From NCBI GenBank assembly GCA_963814975.1, contig CAWFFB010000007.1, forward strand, positions 1-64,000: 64,000 bases of DNA. The letters run 5' to 3'. Under the pieces are notes generated by a model that saw only the letters and a list, made by a program, of their open reading frames with translations, was not told the DNA's origin and searched no databases. Made by a program: the position numbers and the translations under genes. This document shows, piece by piece, positions 50,650 to 59,604 of this stretch. Numbering within the stretch: the stretch's first letter is position 1; every line of letters starts with the position of its first letter. Source of the DNA: CAVUXJ01 sp963814975. Its GTDB lineage: Bacteria; Acidobacteriota; Vicinamibacteria; Vicinamibacterales; CAVVIG01.

Positions 50650-50679
50650 AGTCTGAAGTCTCAAATCTGATCAGACTGC
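50635..50679. repeat. TCTGAAG array overlapping the end of mpl
   Basis: AGTCTGAAGTCTGAAGTCTG, then AAGTCTC, AAATCTGA and TCAGACTGCAGG. Four direct 7-bp units supply the mpl stop codon; TCAGACT at the right can pair with AGTCTGA. Confidence 0.88.
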
Positions 50680-50757
50680 AGGTTTGCGCGGTTGGGCGGC
50701 TGGATCCACGGTAGAGGATCGGCGGCATTCAGAAGCTCTTAGGCGGTGGATACTCGA

Positions 50758-50848
50758 GAGTCTGAAGTCTGAGACAGGATTCAGGTTTGAAATCTGAAAT
50801 CTGAAGTCTGAAGTCTGCAGTCCGATCAGGGTTCAGACTTCAGGTTTC
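50758..50848. repeat. Second TCTGAAG array with inverted end, before pxpB
   Basis: AGTCTGAAGTCTGAGAC is followed by ATTCAGGTTTGAAATCTGAA, two more AGTCTGA units, and finally TTCAGACTTCAGGTTT. Forward units at both ends of the first half face reverse units in the second half. It is separated from the first array by 78 bp of ordinary sequence (a GGATCCACGG/GGCGGTGGAT region). Confidence 0.85.
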
Positions 50849-50877
50849 CGAGGCTCAGGCGCCGGGAAGGCTCCGCA

Positions 50878-51576
50878 ATGGCACAGCATCGAACACACGG
50901 CTTCCGCATCGTGACGGCCGGCGATTCCGCGGTGGTCGTCGAATTCGAGGAGTGCATCGACGCTGAAGTGAACGCGAAAGTCGTGGCTGTGGCCGAGACG
51001 ATCGAAGCCGAGCGGATCGGGGGCGTCCGCGACGTTGTTCCCACATTTCGCTCGGTCGCGATTTACTTCGACCCGCTGCATACCGATTTCGACCGTTTGC
51101 AAGAGCGTCTCGAGCGCGCGGCGGCGGATGCCCGTCCGGTTGTGACGGCAGCTCGTGAACCGATCCGGATTCCTGTGTCTTACGGGGGCGCATTCGGGCC
51201 GGATCTCGAGGAGGTTGCGCGGCACGCCGGGCTGACCGAGAGCGAGGTCATCACGCGGCATGCCGCGCCGGTGTATCGCGTTTTCATGCTCGGTTTCTTA
51301 CCGGGGTTTGCGTACATGGGAACCGTCGATCCGACAATCGGCATGCCGCGCCGTGCGACCCCGCGCCCGAGGATCCCCGCGGGCTCGGTTGGCATCGCGG
51401 GAGGCCAGACCGGGATCTACGCTTCTGAAACGCCCGGCGGATGGCAGATCATCGGCCGCACGCTGCTGAAGCCATTCGATCCTTCGCGAGCCGAGCCGTT
51501 CCTGCTGAAGGCAGGGGATGCGGTCCGGTTTTATCCAGAGACTCCACCTGGCGAGCGACGCGTGGCGACGGCTTGA
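50878..51576 (+). CDS. pxpB: 5-oxoprolinase subunit B (PxpB/KipI)
   Basis: Part of the prokaryotic ATP-dependent 5-oxoprolinase that clears pyroglutamate. The 232 residues hold the AHS1/CT_C_D domain: DSAVVVEFEECIDAEVNAKV, then RIPVSYGGAFGPDLEEVARH and the signature VFMLGFLPGFAYMGTVDPTI with GSVGIAGGQTGIYASETPGG. pxpC follows after 7 bp. The third gene, pxpA (LamB/YcsF family), is not in this window. Confidence 0.92.
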   Translation: MAQHRTHGFRIVTAGDSAVVVEFEECIDAEVNAKVVAVAETIEAERIGGVRDVVPTFRSVAIYFDPLHTDFDRLQERLERAAADARPVVTAAREPIRIPVSYGGAFGPDLEEVARHAGLTESEVITRHAAPVYRVFMLGFLPGFAYMGTVDPTIGMPRRATPRPRIPAGSVGIAGGQTGIYASETPGGWQIIGRTLLKPFDPSRAEPFLLKAGDAVRFYPETPPGERRVATA

Positions 51577-51583
51577 TCCTCCC

Positions 51584-52540
51584 GTGTCCTTCGTGCATAT
51601 CGTCACGCCGGGACTGCAGACCACCGTTCAGGACGAGGGGCGGTGGGGTCTTCAATCGCATGGCGTACCGGTGTCCGGACCGATGGATCCCTGTTCGTAC
51701 CGCATCGCCAATGCGCTGGTCCGCAACGACCGCAACCAGGCAGCGCTCGAAATTGCGTTTGTCGGCCCCGAGATCGAGTTCGAGGATGAGCGCGTGGTGG
51801 CGGTTGCAGGCGCGGAATTCGTGATGAACCTGGACGGCGTCCCTGTAGAGCCGAACGCCGCGTTCGTCGCCGGCGCCAATTCGCGCCTCCGCTTTGGCAC
51901 GCGCCGCCGTGGATCGCGGGCGTACCTGGCGATTGCCGGAGGAGTGGCAGTCGCGCCGGTCTTGGGGAGTCGGGCCACGCACCTCGTCAGTCGTCTTGGC
52001 GGCCTCGAAGGCCGCGCGTTGACTGCGGGAGATCGCCTGCCGCTCGGTGACGTCACCCGCGCGCTCATCGGCGGAAAAGCCCGCCCACTGAGCGCTGCAC
52101 ATCTGATCGGCGGGATGGGCCCGCATGCGCACGTACGGCTGTTGCCGGGCCCGCAGCGTGAGTATCTTTCACCAGACGCTCTCGATCTCCTTCAATCGAC
52201 CGCCTATTCAATTGGCAGGCAGTCCGATCGCATGGGGTTTCGCCTCGAGGGGCCGCCTCTACGTCACGTACGTGGCGCGGATATCATCTCCGACGCCACA
52301 CCCCTTGGCGCGCTGCAGGTGCCCGCATCGGGGCAACCCGTCCTCTTGATGGCGGATCGGCCAACCACCGGCGGCTACCCGAAGGTCGCCACCCTCATCA
52401 CCGCCGACATTGGCGTCGCCGGACAACTGGGACCGGGCGACACGATCTCATTCAGCATGTGCACCCTTCGGGATGCCTTGGCGGCGCTGATCGCCCAGGA
52501 GCGGGCCCTCATGGCCCTCGAAGCGGTAGCTGCGTCATGA
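51584..52540 (+). CDS. pxpC: 5-oxoprolinase subunit C (PxpC/KipA)
   Basis: The 318-residue AHS2 partner of PxpB: FVHIVTPGLQTTVQDEGRWG, then SHGVPVSGPMDPCSYRIANA, GRRGSRAYLAIAGGV-type and QSDRMGFRLEGPPLRHVRGA. The C-terminal ADRPTTGGYPKVATLITADI is diagnostic. I use GTG 51584, which gives the family N-terminus, rather than an earlier in-frame ATG at 51518 inside pxpB. The stop overlaps the murB ATG (ATGA), so wall and pyroglutamate genes share a transcript. Confidence 0.92.
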   Translation: MSFVHIVTPGLQTTVQDEGRWGLQSHGVPVSGPMDPCSYRIANALVRNDRNQAALEIAFVGPEIEFEDERVVAVAGAEFVMNLDGVPVEPNAAFVAGANSRLRFGTRRRGSRAYLAIAGGVAVAPVLGSRATHLVSRLGGLEGRALTAGDRLPLGDVTRALIGGKARPLSAAHLIGGMGPHAHVRLLPGPQREYLSPDALDLLQSTAYSIGRQSDRMGFRLEGPPLRHVRGADIISDATPLGALQVPASGQPVLLMADRPTTGGYPKVATLITADIGVAGQLGPGDTISFSMCTLRDALAALIAQERALMALEAVAAS

Positions 52541-53487
52541 CCGCCTTCGCCGCCATGCTTGAGTCGGTATTCGGCGCCGAGCGTGTCCGGTGCAATGCAC
52601 CCCTTGCGGAGCTGACCACGTTCCATGTGGGTGGTCCCGCCGAGTGGCTGCTCGATGCGCGCGGCAGCGATGAGATCGTCACGGCGCTGAGGCTCGCGCG
52701 GGACGCCTCGGTGCCGGTCACGCTTCTGGGCGGCGGATCGAACGTGCTCGTGTCGGATTCCGGCGTACGCGGGCTCGTGATTCGGCCGCGCGCGGGAGCC
52801 GTTCAGCAGATCGATAGCACTCACGTGAGAGCGGACGCGGGCGTCACCATCAACGGCCTGGTGAGGTGGACCATCATGCGCGGCGCCGCGGGCCTCGAAG
52901 CCTGGGCGGGCACGCCGGGAACGGTAGGCGGCGCCATCTTCGGCAACGCGCATTTCGGCGGCCGCCTGATTGGCGATCTCGTCACCGAGGTGCGCCTTGC
53001 CGGGACCGACGGCTCGACGGTCGACGCCACGGCTTCCGAGATGGCGTTCGGTTACGACCGCAGCCGCCTTCAGGATACCGGCGAGGTGCTGCTATGGGCG
53101 ACGTTTCGAGTCGCATCGGGCGATCCGGCGGCGCTACGGGCCGTTGCGCGGGAGTCGCTCGCGTACCGGAAACGGACCCAGCCGCTCGAGACACCGAGCG
53201 CAGGCTGCATCTTCCAGAATCCGGCGCCGGGCCGCGATACGGTGCCCGAAGGGATACCGTGGTCGGCCGGCGCGCTGGTAGACCGGGCCGGCTTGAAAGG
53301 CCTGAAGATGGGCGGGGCCCGTGTGTCCGTGACACACGGGAACTTCATCGTCAACGACGGCTCGGCGACGGCGACGGATATCCAACGGCTTATCCAGCAT
53401 TGTCGCACCGTGGTGCGCGATCGCTTCGGCGTCGACTTGCGGGAAGAAATTGTGTACCTCGGCAACTTTGGAAAGTTTCAAGTCTGA
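52537..53487 (+). CDS. murB: UDP-N-acetylenolpyruvoylglucosamine reductase
   Basis: The flavoenzyme reduces the MurA product to UDP-MurNAc. 316 residues: TTFHVGGPAEWLLDARGSDE, then VTLLGGGSNVLVSDSGVRGL and WAGTPGTVGGAIFGNA for FAD binding, SRLQDTGEVLLWATFRV, and SAGCIFQNPAPGRD, where the proton-donor position is Cys rather than Ser, as in some homologues. The C-terminal GNFGKFQV and the TGA run into a TCTGAAG array. ATG 52537 overlaps pxpC; an earlier in-frame start inside pxpC is rejected. Confidence 0.94.
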   Translation: MTAFAAMLESVFGAERVRCNAPLAELTTFHVGGPAEWLLDARGSDEIVTALRLARDASVPVTLLGGGSNVLVSDSGVRGLVIRPRAGAVQQIDSTHVRADAGVTINGLVRWTIMRGAAGLEAWAGTPGTVGGAIFGNAHFGGRLIGDLVTEVRLAGTDGSTVDATASEMAFGYDRSRLQDTGEVLLWATFRVASGDPAALRAVARESLAYRKRTQPLETPSAGCIFQNPAPGRDTVPEGIPWSAGALVDRAGLKGLKMGGARVSVTHGNFIVNDGSATATDIQRLIQHCRTVVRDRFGVDLREEIVYLGNFGKFQV

Positions 53488-53502
53488 AGTCTCAAGTCTC
53501 AG
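53476..53502. repeat. AAGTCTGAAGTCTCAAGTCT array at the end of murB
   Basis: Three 7-bp units (AAGTCTG, AAGTCTC, AAGTCTC) begin inside murB and provide its stop codon (TGA 53485-53487). Confidence 0.85.
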
Positions 53503-53555
53503 GCTGACAATCAGGACCAGACATCCGAATTCACTTAGCGCCACAACGTGACCGT

Positions 53556-53581
53556 CCTTGAGCCTTGAGCCTTGAGCCTTG
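53556..53581. repeat. CTTGAGC heptamer array before murA
   Basis: CCTTGAGCCTTGAGCCTTGA and one more unit: nearly four perfect direct copies, 7-bp period. No inverted half is present. It ends two bases before the TAGAGT box of murA. Confidence 0.85.
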
Positions 53582-53582
53582 T

Positions 53583-53594
53583 TAGAGTGTGCCT
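53583..53594 (+). promoter_or_regulatory. -10 box placed for leaderless murA transcription
   Basis: TAGAGT at 53583-53588 is followed by six bases and the ATG at 53595. No Shine-Dalgarno sequence is visible. Confidence 0.45.
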
Positions 53595-54851
53595 ATGTCG
53601 ACACTTGTGATTGAAGGCGGACGTCCGCTGTCGGGCAGCGTTGAGGTCGAGGGCAACAAGAACGCCGCGCTGCCGCTGCTCGCGGCCTGCCTGCTCACGA
53701 CCGAGGAGTGCATACTCCACAACGTGCCGCGTATCAGTGACGTGGAAGTGATGGCCCGGCTGCTGCTGGACCTCGGAGCGGAGGTTGAAGGCATTGGCGG
53801 CTCGACGCTGCGCGTGCGATGTCCGAACATCGTGAGCGACGAGCCGGACGGCACGCTGGTCGGCCGGCTGCGAGGCTCCGTGCTGCTTCTTGGCCCGTTG
53901 CTGGCGCGGCGCGGTCGCGCCCGACTCGCGCCTCCAGGCGGAGACTTTCCAGCACGCCGCACAATCTCGACGCACCTCGAAGCCCTGGTGTCGATGGGGG
54001 CGCGCGTCGTGGACGGACCGGGGCATGCCCTCGACCTGCCCGACGGGCTGAAGCCCACCTCCATCTACCTCTACGAGGCCTCGGTGACCGGGACGGAGAC
54101 GGCGCTGCTCGCCGCCGCCGCCGCCCCCGGGATCTCGGAAATACGTAACGCAGCCTGCGAGCCTCATGTCGTCGAGTTATGCGAATTCCTGCAGCAGCTG
54201 GGCGCCGGCGTCAGCGGTCTCGGGACCTCCACCATTCGTATCGAGGGCGGCGGCCGGTTGCACGGTGCCGAGCATCGGCTCTGGGGCGACTACATCGAGG
54301 CCGGCAGCTGGGCTGTCGTCGCGGCCGTCACCGGCGGTGAGATTGCAGTGCATGGCGCGAGGGCTGCGGACATCGAGGTGGTGGCGGCCGTGTTGAAGCG
54401 TCTCGGTGTTCGCTGCTCGGTGGACGAACAGGTCTTTCGCATCGAGCGCTCGCAGCCGCAGGCGGCGGGCCGGATCACCACCGGTTTGTGGCCGGGATTT
54501 CCGAGTGATCTCGTGAGCCTGGTAACAGTCCTCGCGACGCAGGCCGGCGGCCGCACGTTGATCCACGACTGGCTCTACGAACTGCGGCTGTTTGCGCTCG
54601 AGCAGCTGAGCGGCATGAGCGCCGACCTCTTTCTGTGCGATCCGCATCGAATCATCGTGACCGGCCCGCGCCGCCTGCGCGGGCGCTCCCTTGACAGCCG
54701 GGATCTGCGGTCGGGCATGGCGCTGATCGCGGCTGCGCTCGCCGCGGACGGCCAGAGCCGAATCTCGCCGCTGGAGACGGTCGAACGCGGCTACGCGCAA
54801 CTCGTCGACCGACTGCAGGGACTGGGCGCGAAGGTGGCGAAGCTGGCGTAG
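53595..54851 (+). CDS. murA: UDP-N-acetylglucosamine 1-carboxyvinyltransferase (Cys-to-Asp type)
   Basis: The enzyme transfers enolpyruvate to UDP-GlcNAc, the first committed step of peptidoglycan synthesis. It has 418 residues with the two EPSP-synthase-like domains: LSGSVEVEGNKNAALPLLAA holds the catalytic Lys-Asn, then VLLLGPLLARRGRARLAPPG. The loop that normally reads PGGCxIG reads PPGGDFPARR, so the fosfomycin-target Cys is Asp, as in Mycobacterium and Chlamydia. GTETALLAAAAAPG and PGFPSDLVSLVTVLATQAGG are standard. It follows murB and may have its own leaderless promoter. Confidence 0.9.
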   Translation: MSTLVIEGGRPLSGSVEVEGNKNAALPLLAACLLTTEECILHNVPRISDVEVMARLLLDLGAEVEGIGGSTLRVRCPNIVSDEPDGTLVGRLRGSVLLLGPLLARRGRARLAPPGGDFPARRTISTHLEALVSMGARVVDGPGHALDLPDGLKPTSIYLYEASVTGTETALLAAAAAPGISEIRNAACEPHVVELCEFLQQLGAGVSGLGTSTIRIEGGGRLHGAEHRLWGDYIEAGSWAVVAAVTGGEIAVHGARAADIEVVAAVLKRLGVRCSVDEQVFRIERSQPQAAGRITTGLWPGFPSDLVSLVTVLATQAGGRTLIHDWLYELRLFALEQLSGMSADLFLCDPHRIIVTGPRRLRGRSLDSRDLRSGMALIAAALAADGQSRISPLETVERGYAQLVDRLQGLGAKVAKLA

Positions 54852-55028
54852 CGCCGCAGATTCTCCGCCGTCGCGAGAAGCCCACGGCGAGACCGCGACG
54901 AAGATCGAAGAGCATCGTCGGGGCGGAAGCTGGTCGGCGAGGCTCGCCAAGCGCGCTCGCGCGAAGGCGGCGCCAGACGACCGGCGCCATGTCCGGCTGA
55001 AGTCGGCTCGACGCGGCGTTGCTCGTGG

Positions 55029-56880
55029 CTAGTTCTGTCCCGCCGGGGGACGCGGCGGAGGCTGGGGCTGCGGCGGAAGAACGGGAGTCGCCAGTGGCGG
55101 CGGCTGGGTCGCCGGCGCGGCTGGGGGTTCTTCCGGCTGCGGCGCAGGCCCAGGCAGCGGCAGCGGCACCGGGAGCGGCAGATCGCTGAGCGGGGATAGC
55201 GTCTCGCGTCCCACCCGGAACGCCCGCAGATCCGCGTCCTTCACGTCCAGCACCCGGATGATGTGCGGCGTGAGCGTCAGGATGATGTCGGTCTGAGTCG
55301 TTTCGAGCCTGTTGTGCGCGAACATGCGGCCGATCACGGGAATATCGCTCAGCCCGGGCACGCCATTCAACACACGCCGCTCTTCGTCTCGGATGAGGCC
55401 GGCGAGCATGTTCGTTTCGCCGTCCTTCAACCTGATCACGGTGTTGATCTCGCGGTTGGCGAACGTCGGGAGCCCGCCGAATCCCGCGCCCGAGATGCTC
55501 TGCACGGCGACCTTCAACGTCAACGTGACATCGTCGTCGTGATGCGTCCGCGGCGTGATGTCGATGTTCACCCCGATGTTTTCGTAGTTGAACGACGTGA
55601 TCGGCTGTTGGGGAGTGCCCCCGGTGGCGATGGGGGAGAAGGTCGTCACCGGGACGGGAACCCGCTCGCCGAAGCGGGCCTGCGCCGGCATGCCCTCGGC
55701 GGTGCGAAGCTGCGGATTGGCGAGCGCGCGCGTGTTCGCGTCGCTTTTCAAGAGCCGATAGTACAGTCTCGGCAAATTGGCCAGCAGCACGTCAGCCTGC
55801 GTCAGGTTGCGCAGCGCCTGGAGGCTGATCGCCGGAACGTCGCCCGCCACGGCCACGGTGCCGTCGATGCCGATCGGCGGCGAGGTGGTCGGCGACGCAA
55901 GCTGCAGCCCGTACTCCTTCAGCCGCGTCCGATCCACCTCGAGAAGCTCCACGTCGATGATCACCTCGGGGCGCGCCTTGTCGATGGCCGACAGCAGGCG
56001 GGCCGCGGCTGTGATTCGATCGGGAGTATCCTTGATCGTCAGCGCGTTGATGCCGGTCGTCGGAGAGATGCGCCGCGCGTCCAGCACCATGCGCAGCAGG
56101 TCCATCGTCTCCTTCAAGTCGGCGTTGCTCACGTAGAGCGTGCGCACGATCTCTTCCTCGTACTCGCGGCGCTTGGCCGGGCGTGTCGGGAATCACGAGC
56201 ACGGTTCGCGGAGCGGTGACTCGGAAGAAGGTGCGCGACAGCCCGGTGATCGAGCTCAACGCATCATCGAGGGTCGCGTTGCGAAGGTCGACGGTGACCG
56301 GCGCTTCCCGGAACGCCGGATCGAACGCCAGGCTGATATCGGCGAATTTTGCGATCGCGAGGAACACGTCGCGGCTGCTCGCCTCGCGGAAGATGAGCGA
56401 GGCCGGCATCTTGGCGTCCGGCGGCAGGTCGAGACCGGGCGTCGGGAAGTCGCGCGATGACTCGATCAGCGTCTGCAGCGGCGTCTTGCCTTCACGCGCG
56501 ACCGCGGCATTCGAGCGGAGCCGGCTGCGTGTCGCGCGCACCTCGGCGTCGATGTCTCCGCTGCCTGGATTCAGCTCGGACGCCGTCTCGTATTCGACGA
56601 GCGCCTGGTCGTACTTGCCGAGAGCGGCCTGGCGTCGTCCGCGCTGAAAGTGTTCACCCGCGGCGCGGATCTTGGCGCGCTCGAGACCGAGGCGCGCATT
56701 GGCATCGTCGGGATTGAGCCGAACGGCGTTGTTGTATTCGACGACCGCGAGGTCGTAATCCTGCCGATCGTTCCGCCTCGACTCCCTTGCGAAGGGCGGA
56801 AGACGAGGCGCACCCGGCCGTCGACACCAGAAGAGCGAGGACGAAAATCGGCAGCCGCCGGCGAGCGGCCAGGCGCAGAT
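55029..56880 (-). CDS. Secretin (GspD/PilQ family) lipoprotein with TPR N-terminus (frameshifted)
   Basis: This should form an outer-membrane ring. The N-terminus is RRLPIFVLALLVSTAGCASS, a lipoprotein signal, followed by TPR-like helices, then a short secretin N-domain (LIFREASSRDVFLAIAKFAD, then FDPAFREAPVTVDLRNATLD), an N1/N3 KH-like part (ALTIKDTPDRITAAARLLSA, then ARPEVIIDVELLEVDRTRLK) and the secretin core (VNIDITPRTHHDDDVTLTLK, NMLAGLIRDEERRVLNGVPG, PVIGRMFAHNRLETTQTDII). A Pro-rich tail of about 70 residues ends the protein. Frame breaks lie near 56775, 56550-56600 and 56175. No other secretion or pilus genes are nearby. The start is not resolved. Confidence 0.82.
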
Positions 56881-56894
56881 GACCTGCGTGACCG

Positions 56895-57579
56895 CTATCG
56901 GCGGAGCGATGGGTCGGTAACAAGGTCCACACCACGGGGCACTTTGAAGTCGAACGCCTTATCGGCCAGTCCGACGTTCTCCTTCAGATTCGTGAACGAA
57001 AAACTCGATGTTCCGCCCTGTGCGTCCACCGTCACCAGCCCCTTCAGGGCCAGCGTGGTCGGCTCGACGGCCAGAATCAACCAATCGTAGTCCGGTTGGG
57101 GGGTTTTTGGTACGAGCTTCAGACCGCGGGTCCCAGGGGGGAGGTCGGCCGGCACCTCCGCCAGGGAGGGGACGAAATCCCGGGTCAGACTGCCTTTGCC
57201 CGCCAGGAACAGAGCCGGCGTGGCGGCATTGTCATCGGTCGGCACGGCGCTCATGATGACCTGCTTGTCGTCGGGCAAGTACGAGTAGAACTTCACCCCG
57301 TCGGACACGAACACCTTGCGCTCGGGAGCGAGATACTCCCAGCGCATCTTGCCGGGCTTTTTCACGAGCAGCTGGCCGCGTTCGGTCAGCTTCTTGTTCA
57401 GCACGCCCCCGCGATACGCGTGGACGAAGTCCGCCGAGAAGTCTTTGACGCGGTCGTACTTTCTGCTGGAGTGCTTGCGCGAGGTCGGCTGCTGATTGAT
57501 CCGCGGGCCCGGCCTGGACGCGCGGCATCAACGTGAGCGCCAGCGCGACCATCAGGGACCAGGCAAAGGAGCGGCTCAT
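56895..57579 (-). CDS. lolA: Outer-membrane lipoprotein carrier LolA-like protein (frameshifted)
   Basis: A periplasmic lipoprotein chaperone. The signal peptide is SFAWSLMVALALTLMPRVQA, cleaved before GPADQ. The family core is seen in LNKKLTERGQLLVKKPGKMR, then WEYLAPERKVFVSDGVKFYS and LTRDFVPSLAEVPADLPPGT. Two indels near 57470 break the region that should read YDRVKDFSADFVHAYRGGV. Length after repair is about 228 residues. It is upstream of the secretin gene in the same direction, consistent with outer-membrane delivery. Confidence 0.87.
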
Positions 57580-57699
57580 TGTCCAACGATAGCACGGCGG
57601 CAATCTCTCAACGGACTTCAGGCGGGCGTCGGCAATCTCGCCGTTGGCGCCTTGCCCGATCCAGAGGAGGGATGAAGGATGGTTCCGCCACGGCGATTT

Positions 57700-59582
57700 C
57701 TACTCAGCCAGCTGGACAATAAACCGCGGCTGGGGCGCGAAGATGCCTGAAAAGTACCCGGAGCGTACGACGCGCCCGGCCTCATCGAATGCCACGAAGC
57801 TGACGCCGCGTTCGACGATCAGCGCGTGACGATGTGCGGCAATGACGTGCCCGAATCCCATGCGCCTGATCGTGTCGAATGCGAGCCACGACTCCATACG
57901 AACCTCGACCTGGACGCCTCCGACCGAGACCGTGCTCCGAAACGGCCGACGCGACGACCTGCGCAACGCCGGCTCTGCCCCGAGCACGCCCGCCACGACC
58001 GCGTAGTCGCCCGAACCGGCGGCCTTCACGGAATTTCCCGTCAGCACCTGAAGGCCGCCGTTCAGATCGGATTCGTCCAGCGAGAATTCGCGCAGGGGGC
58101 GCAGCACGCACACCACGTAGGGGGTGCCGTGCGGCAAGCCGCGAAGCAGATCGGTCAGGCGGGTGACCGCGAAGGTGTCGTCCCGCGTCGACCGACAGCA
58201 GTGGCCCGTACGCCGCCCGCAAACGTGCACGTGCGCGGTCGCCGACGACGACCCGGCGTCCGGCGTCTGCGTTGTCGCGGATGAATGCCGGAGCGTACAG
58301 CATGACGTCAGCCAGGCGCCCGTAGAGGAGATCCGGTCGCGTCTCCTTCGCGAAGTAGTTCAGGCCGTTCTCGAGCTGCCAATCGAGATCCGAGAGCAGC
58401 ACGGCGTGTCTTTCGTCCAGACCCGAGGTCAGCGCCTCGATTACCTCTGTCGGCCGCCGGTCGTTGCTGCGGTCGAGCGCCGGGTAATCGCGATAGATCC
58501 TGGCGCCAGCCAGCACCAGGACGAGAGCGACGGCCACCCCTCGCGCGGGCAAGATCCGATCGACCAGGACAAGACCGGGCGCGACCAGGAGCGCCAGCAT
58601 CAAGTGGGACTGCAGGAAGAACACGTGGGCGTCACCCACGTTGTAGCCGAGTGCGAACACCACGCCGACGCCGTATGCCGCGAGCACGAGCACGGCGTGC
58701 CGCGGGCGGGTGCGAATGAGCTGCACGGCCCCAATCGCGGCGACCGCGGGCACGATGACACCAAACTGCTGCGCGGACGTCGAAGGCATACATCCACAGC
58801 CGTTCGACAAACTCGGACGATGGCACCCGCAGGACCATCGTGTCGCGCCAGTCCGACTTGGTGACGTCGAACCAGAACGTGCCTGACCGCATCCAGCAGG
58901 TCGCCCGGCGGCGCGGGTGCGTGCCACAGAGCGCTGAAATTCCAGAGATACTGGACGGCTCCCGCAGCCGCGAACGTGCCCGCGAGCGCGATGGTGCGTG
59001 GGGTCAGCATCGTCCGCCAGCCGCCAGGAGCGGCGGACAACAGGAACACCGCGTACGCGGGCGCCAGCAGAACCATCGTCAGATGATTTCCAAAGCTGGC
59101 GGCGTAGACGGCAAAAAACAACGCCAGCCGTCCGGTGGTCGGCTTGCCGGACCACTGCAGGAGGAGCAGCAGTGTGAGCGCGACGAGCAGCACGTGAAGC
59201 GTGTAGACCTCGGCGATGACCGCCTGGCTCCAGAACGTGTACGAACCGGCGAAAAGGAGTGCCGCCGCCGCGCCGGCGAAGACCGATCCGGCGAGCTCCG
59301 CGGCCACGAGCGACGATGACCCCGCTTGCCGCTGCCCCGAGAACCGCTGATGCGAGATTCAATGCGCGCGCCGGCTCGTCGCCAGTCGCGCGGACGAAGA
59401 GACTGCCGACGGCGAAGTAAAGAGGGTAGCCGTCGCGTGGGGTGATGATCGGCGATCCGGCCTTCACCTGAAACGACGCGCTGTCGCCGAGCTCCAAGCC
59501 GGGCAGCATCGTCGCGCGGTAGAGAAGGAATGCGATGCCTGCCATGAAGATCGCGGCGACGAATCGGGCCGATGGACGCATT
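57700..59582 (-). CDS. DUF2723 multi-pass membrane protein (frameshifted)
   Basis: About 620 residues with ten or so helices. The N-terminus is the DUF2723 signature: LLYRATMLPGLELGDSASFQ, then GSPIITPRDGYPLYFAVGSL. The following helices (YTFWSQAVIAEVYTLHVLLV, then FGNHLTMVLLAPAYAVFLLS) are also typical. Members resemble GT-C protein O-mannosyltransferases, so a glycan role is possible. A soluble C-terminal part (DTFAVTRLTDLLRGLPHGTP and onward) ends PQPRFIVQLAE. Indels lie near 59310, 58890, 58770 and 58235. The ATG is 59582, 23 bp after the PolX-like gene. Confidence 0.83.
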
Positions 59583-59604
59583 GAGAGCCTCGCGAAATGG
59601 CGGG

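Noticed and set aside
50635..50848. CRISPR-like array
   Set aside because: Units are 7 bp without spacers of constant length and no cas genes are near.
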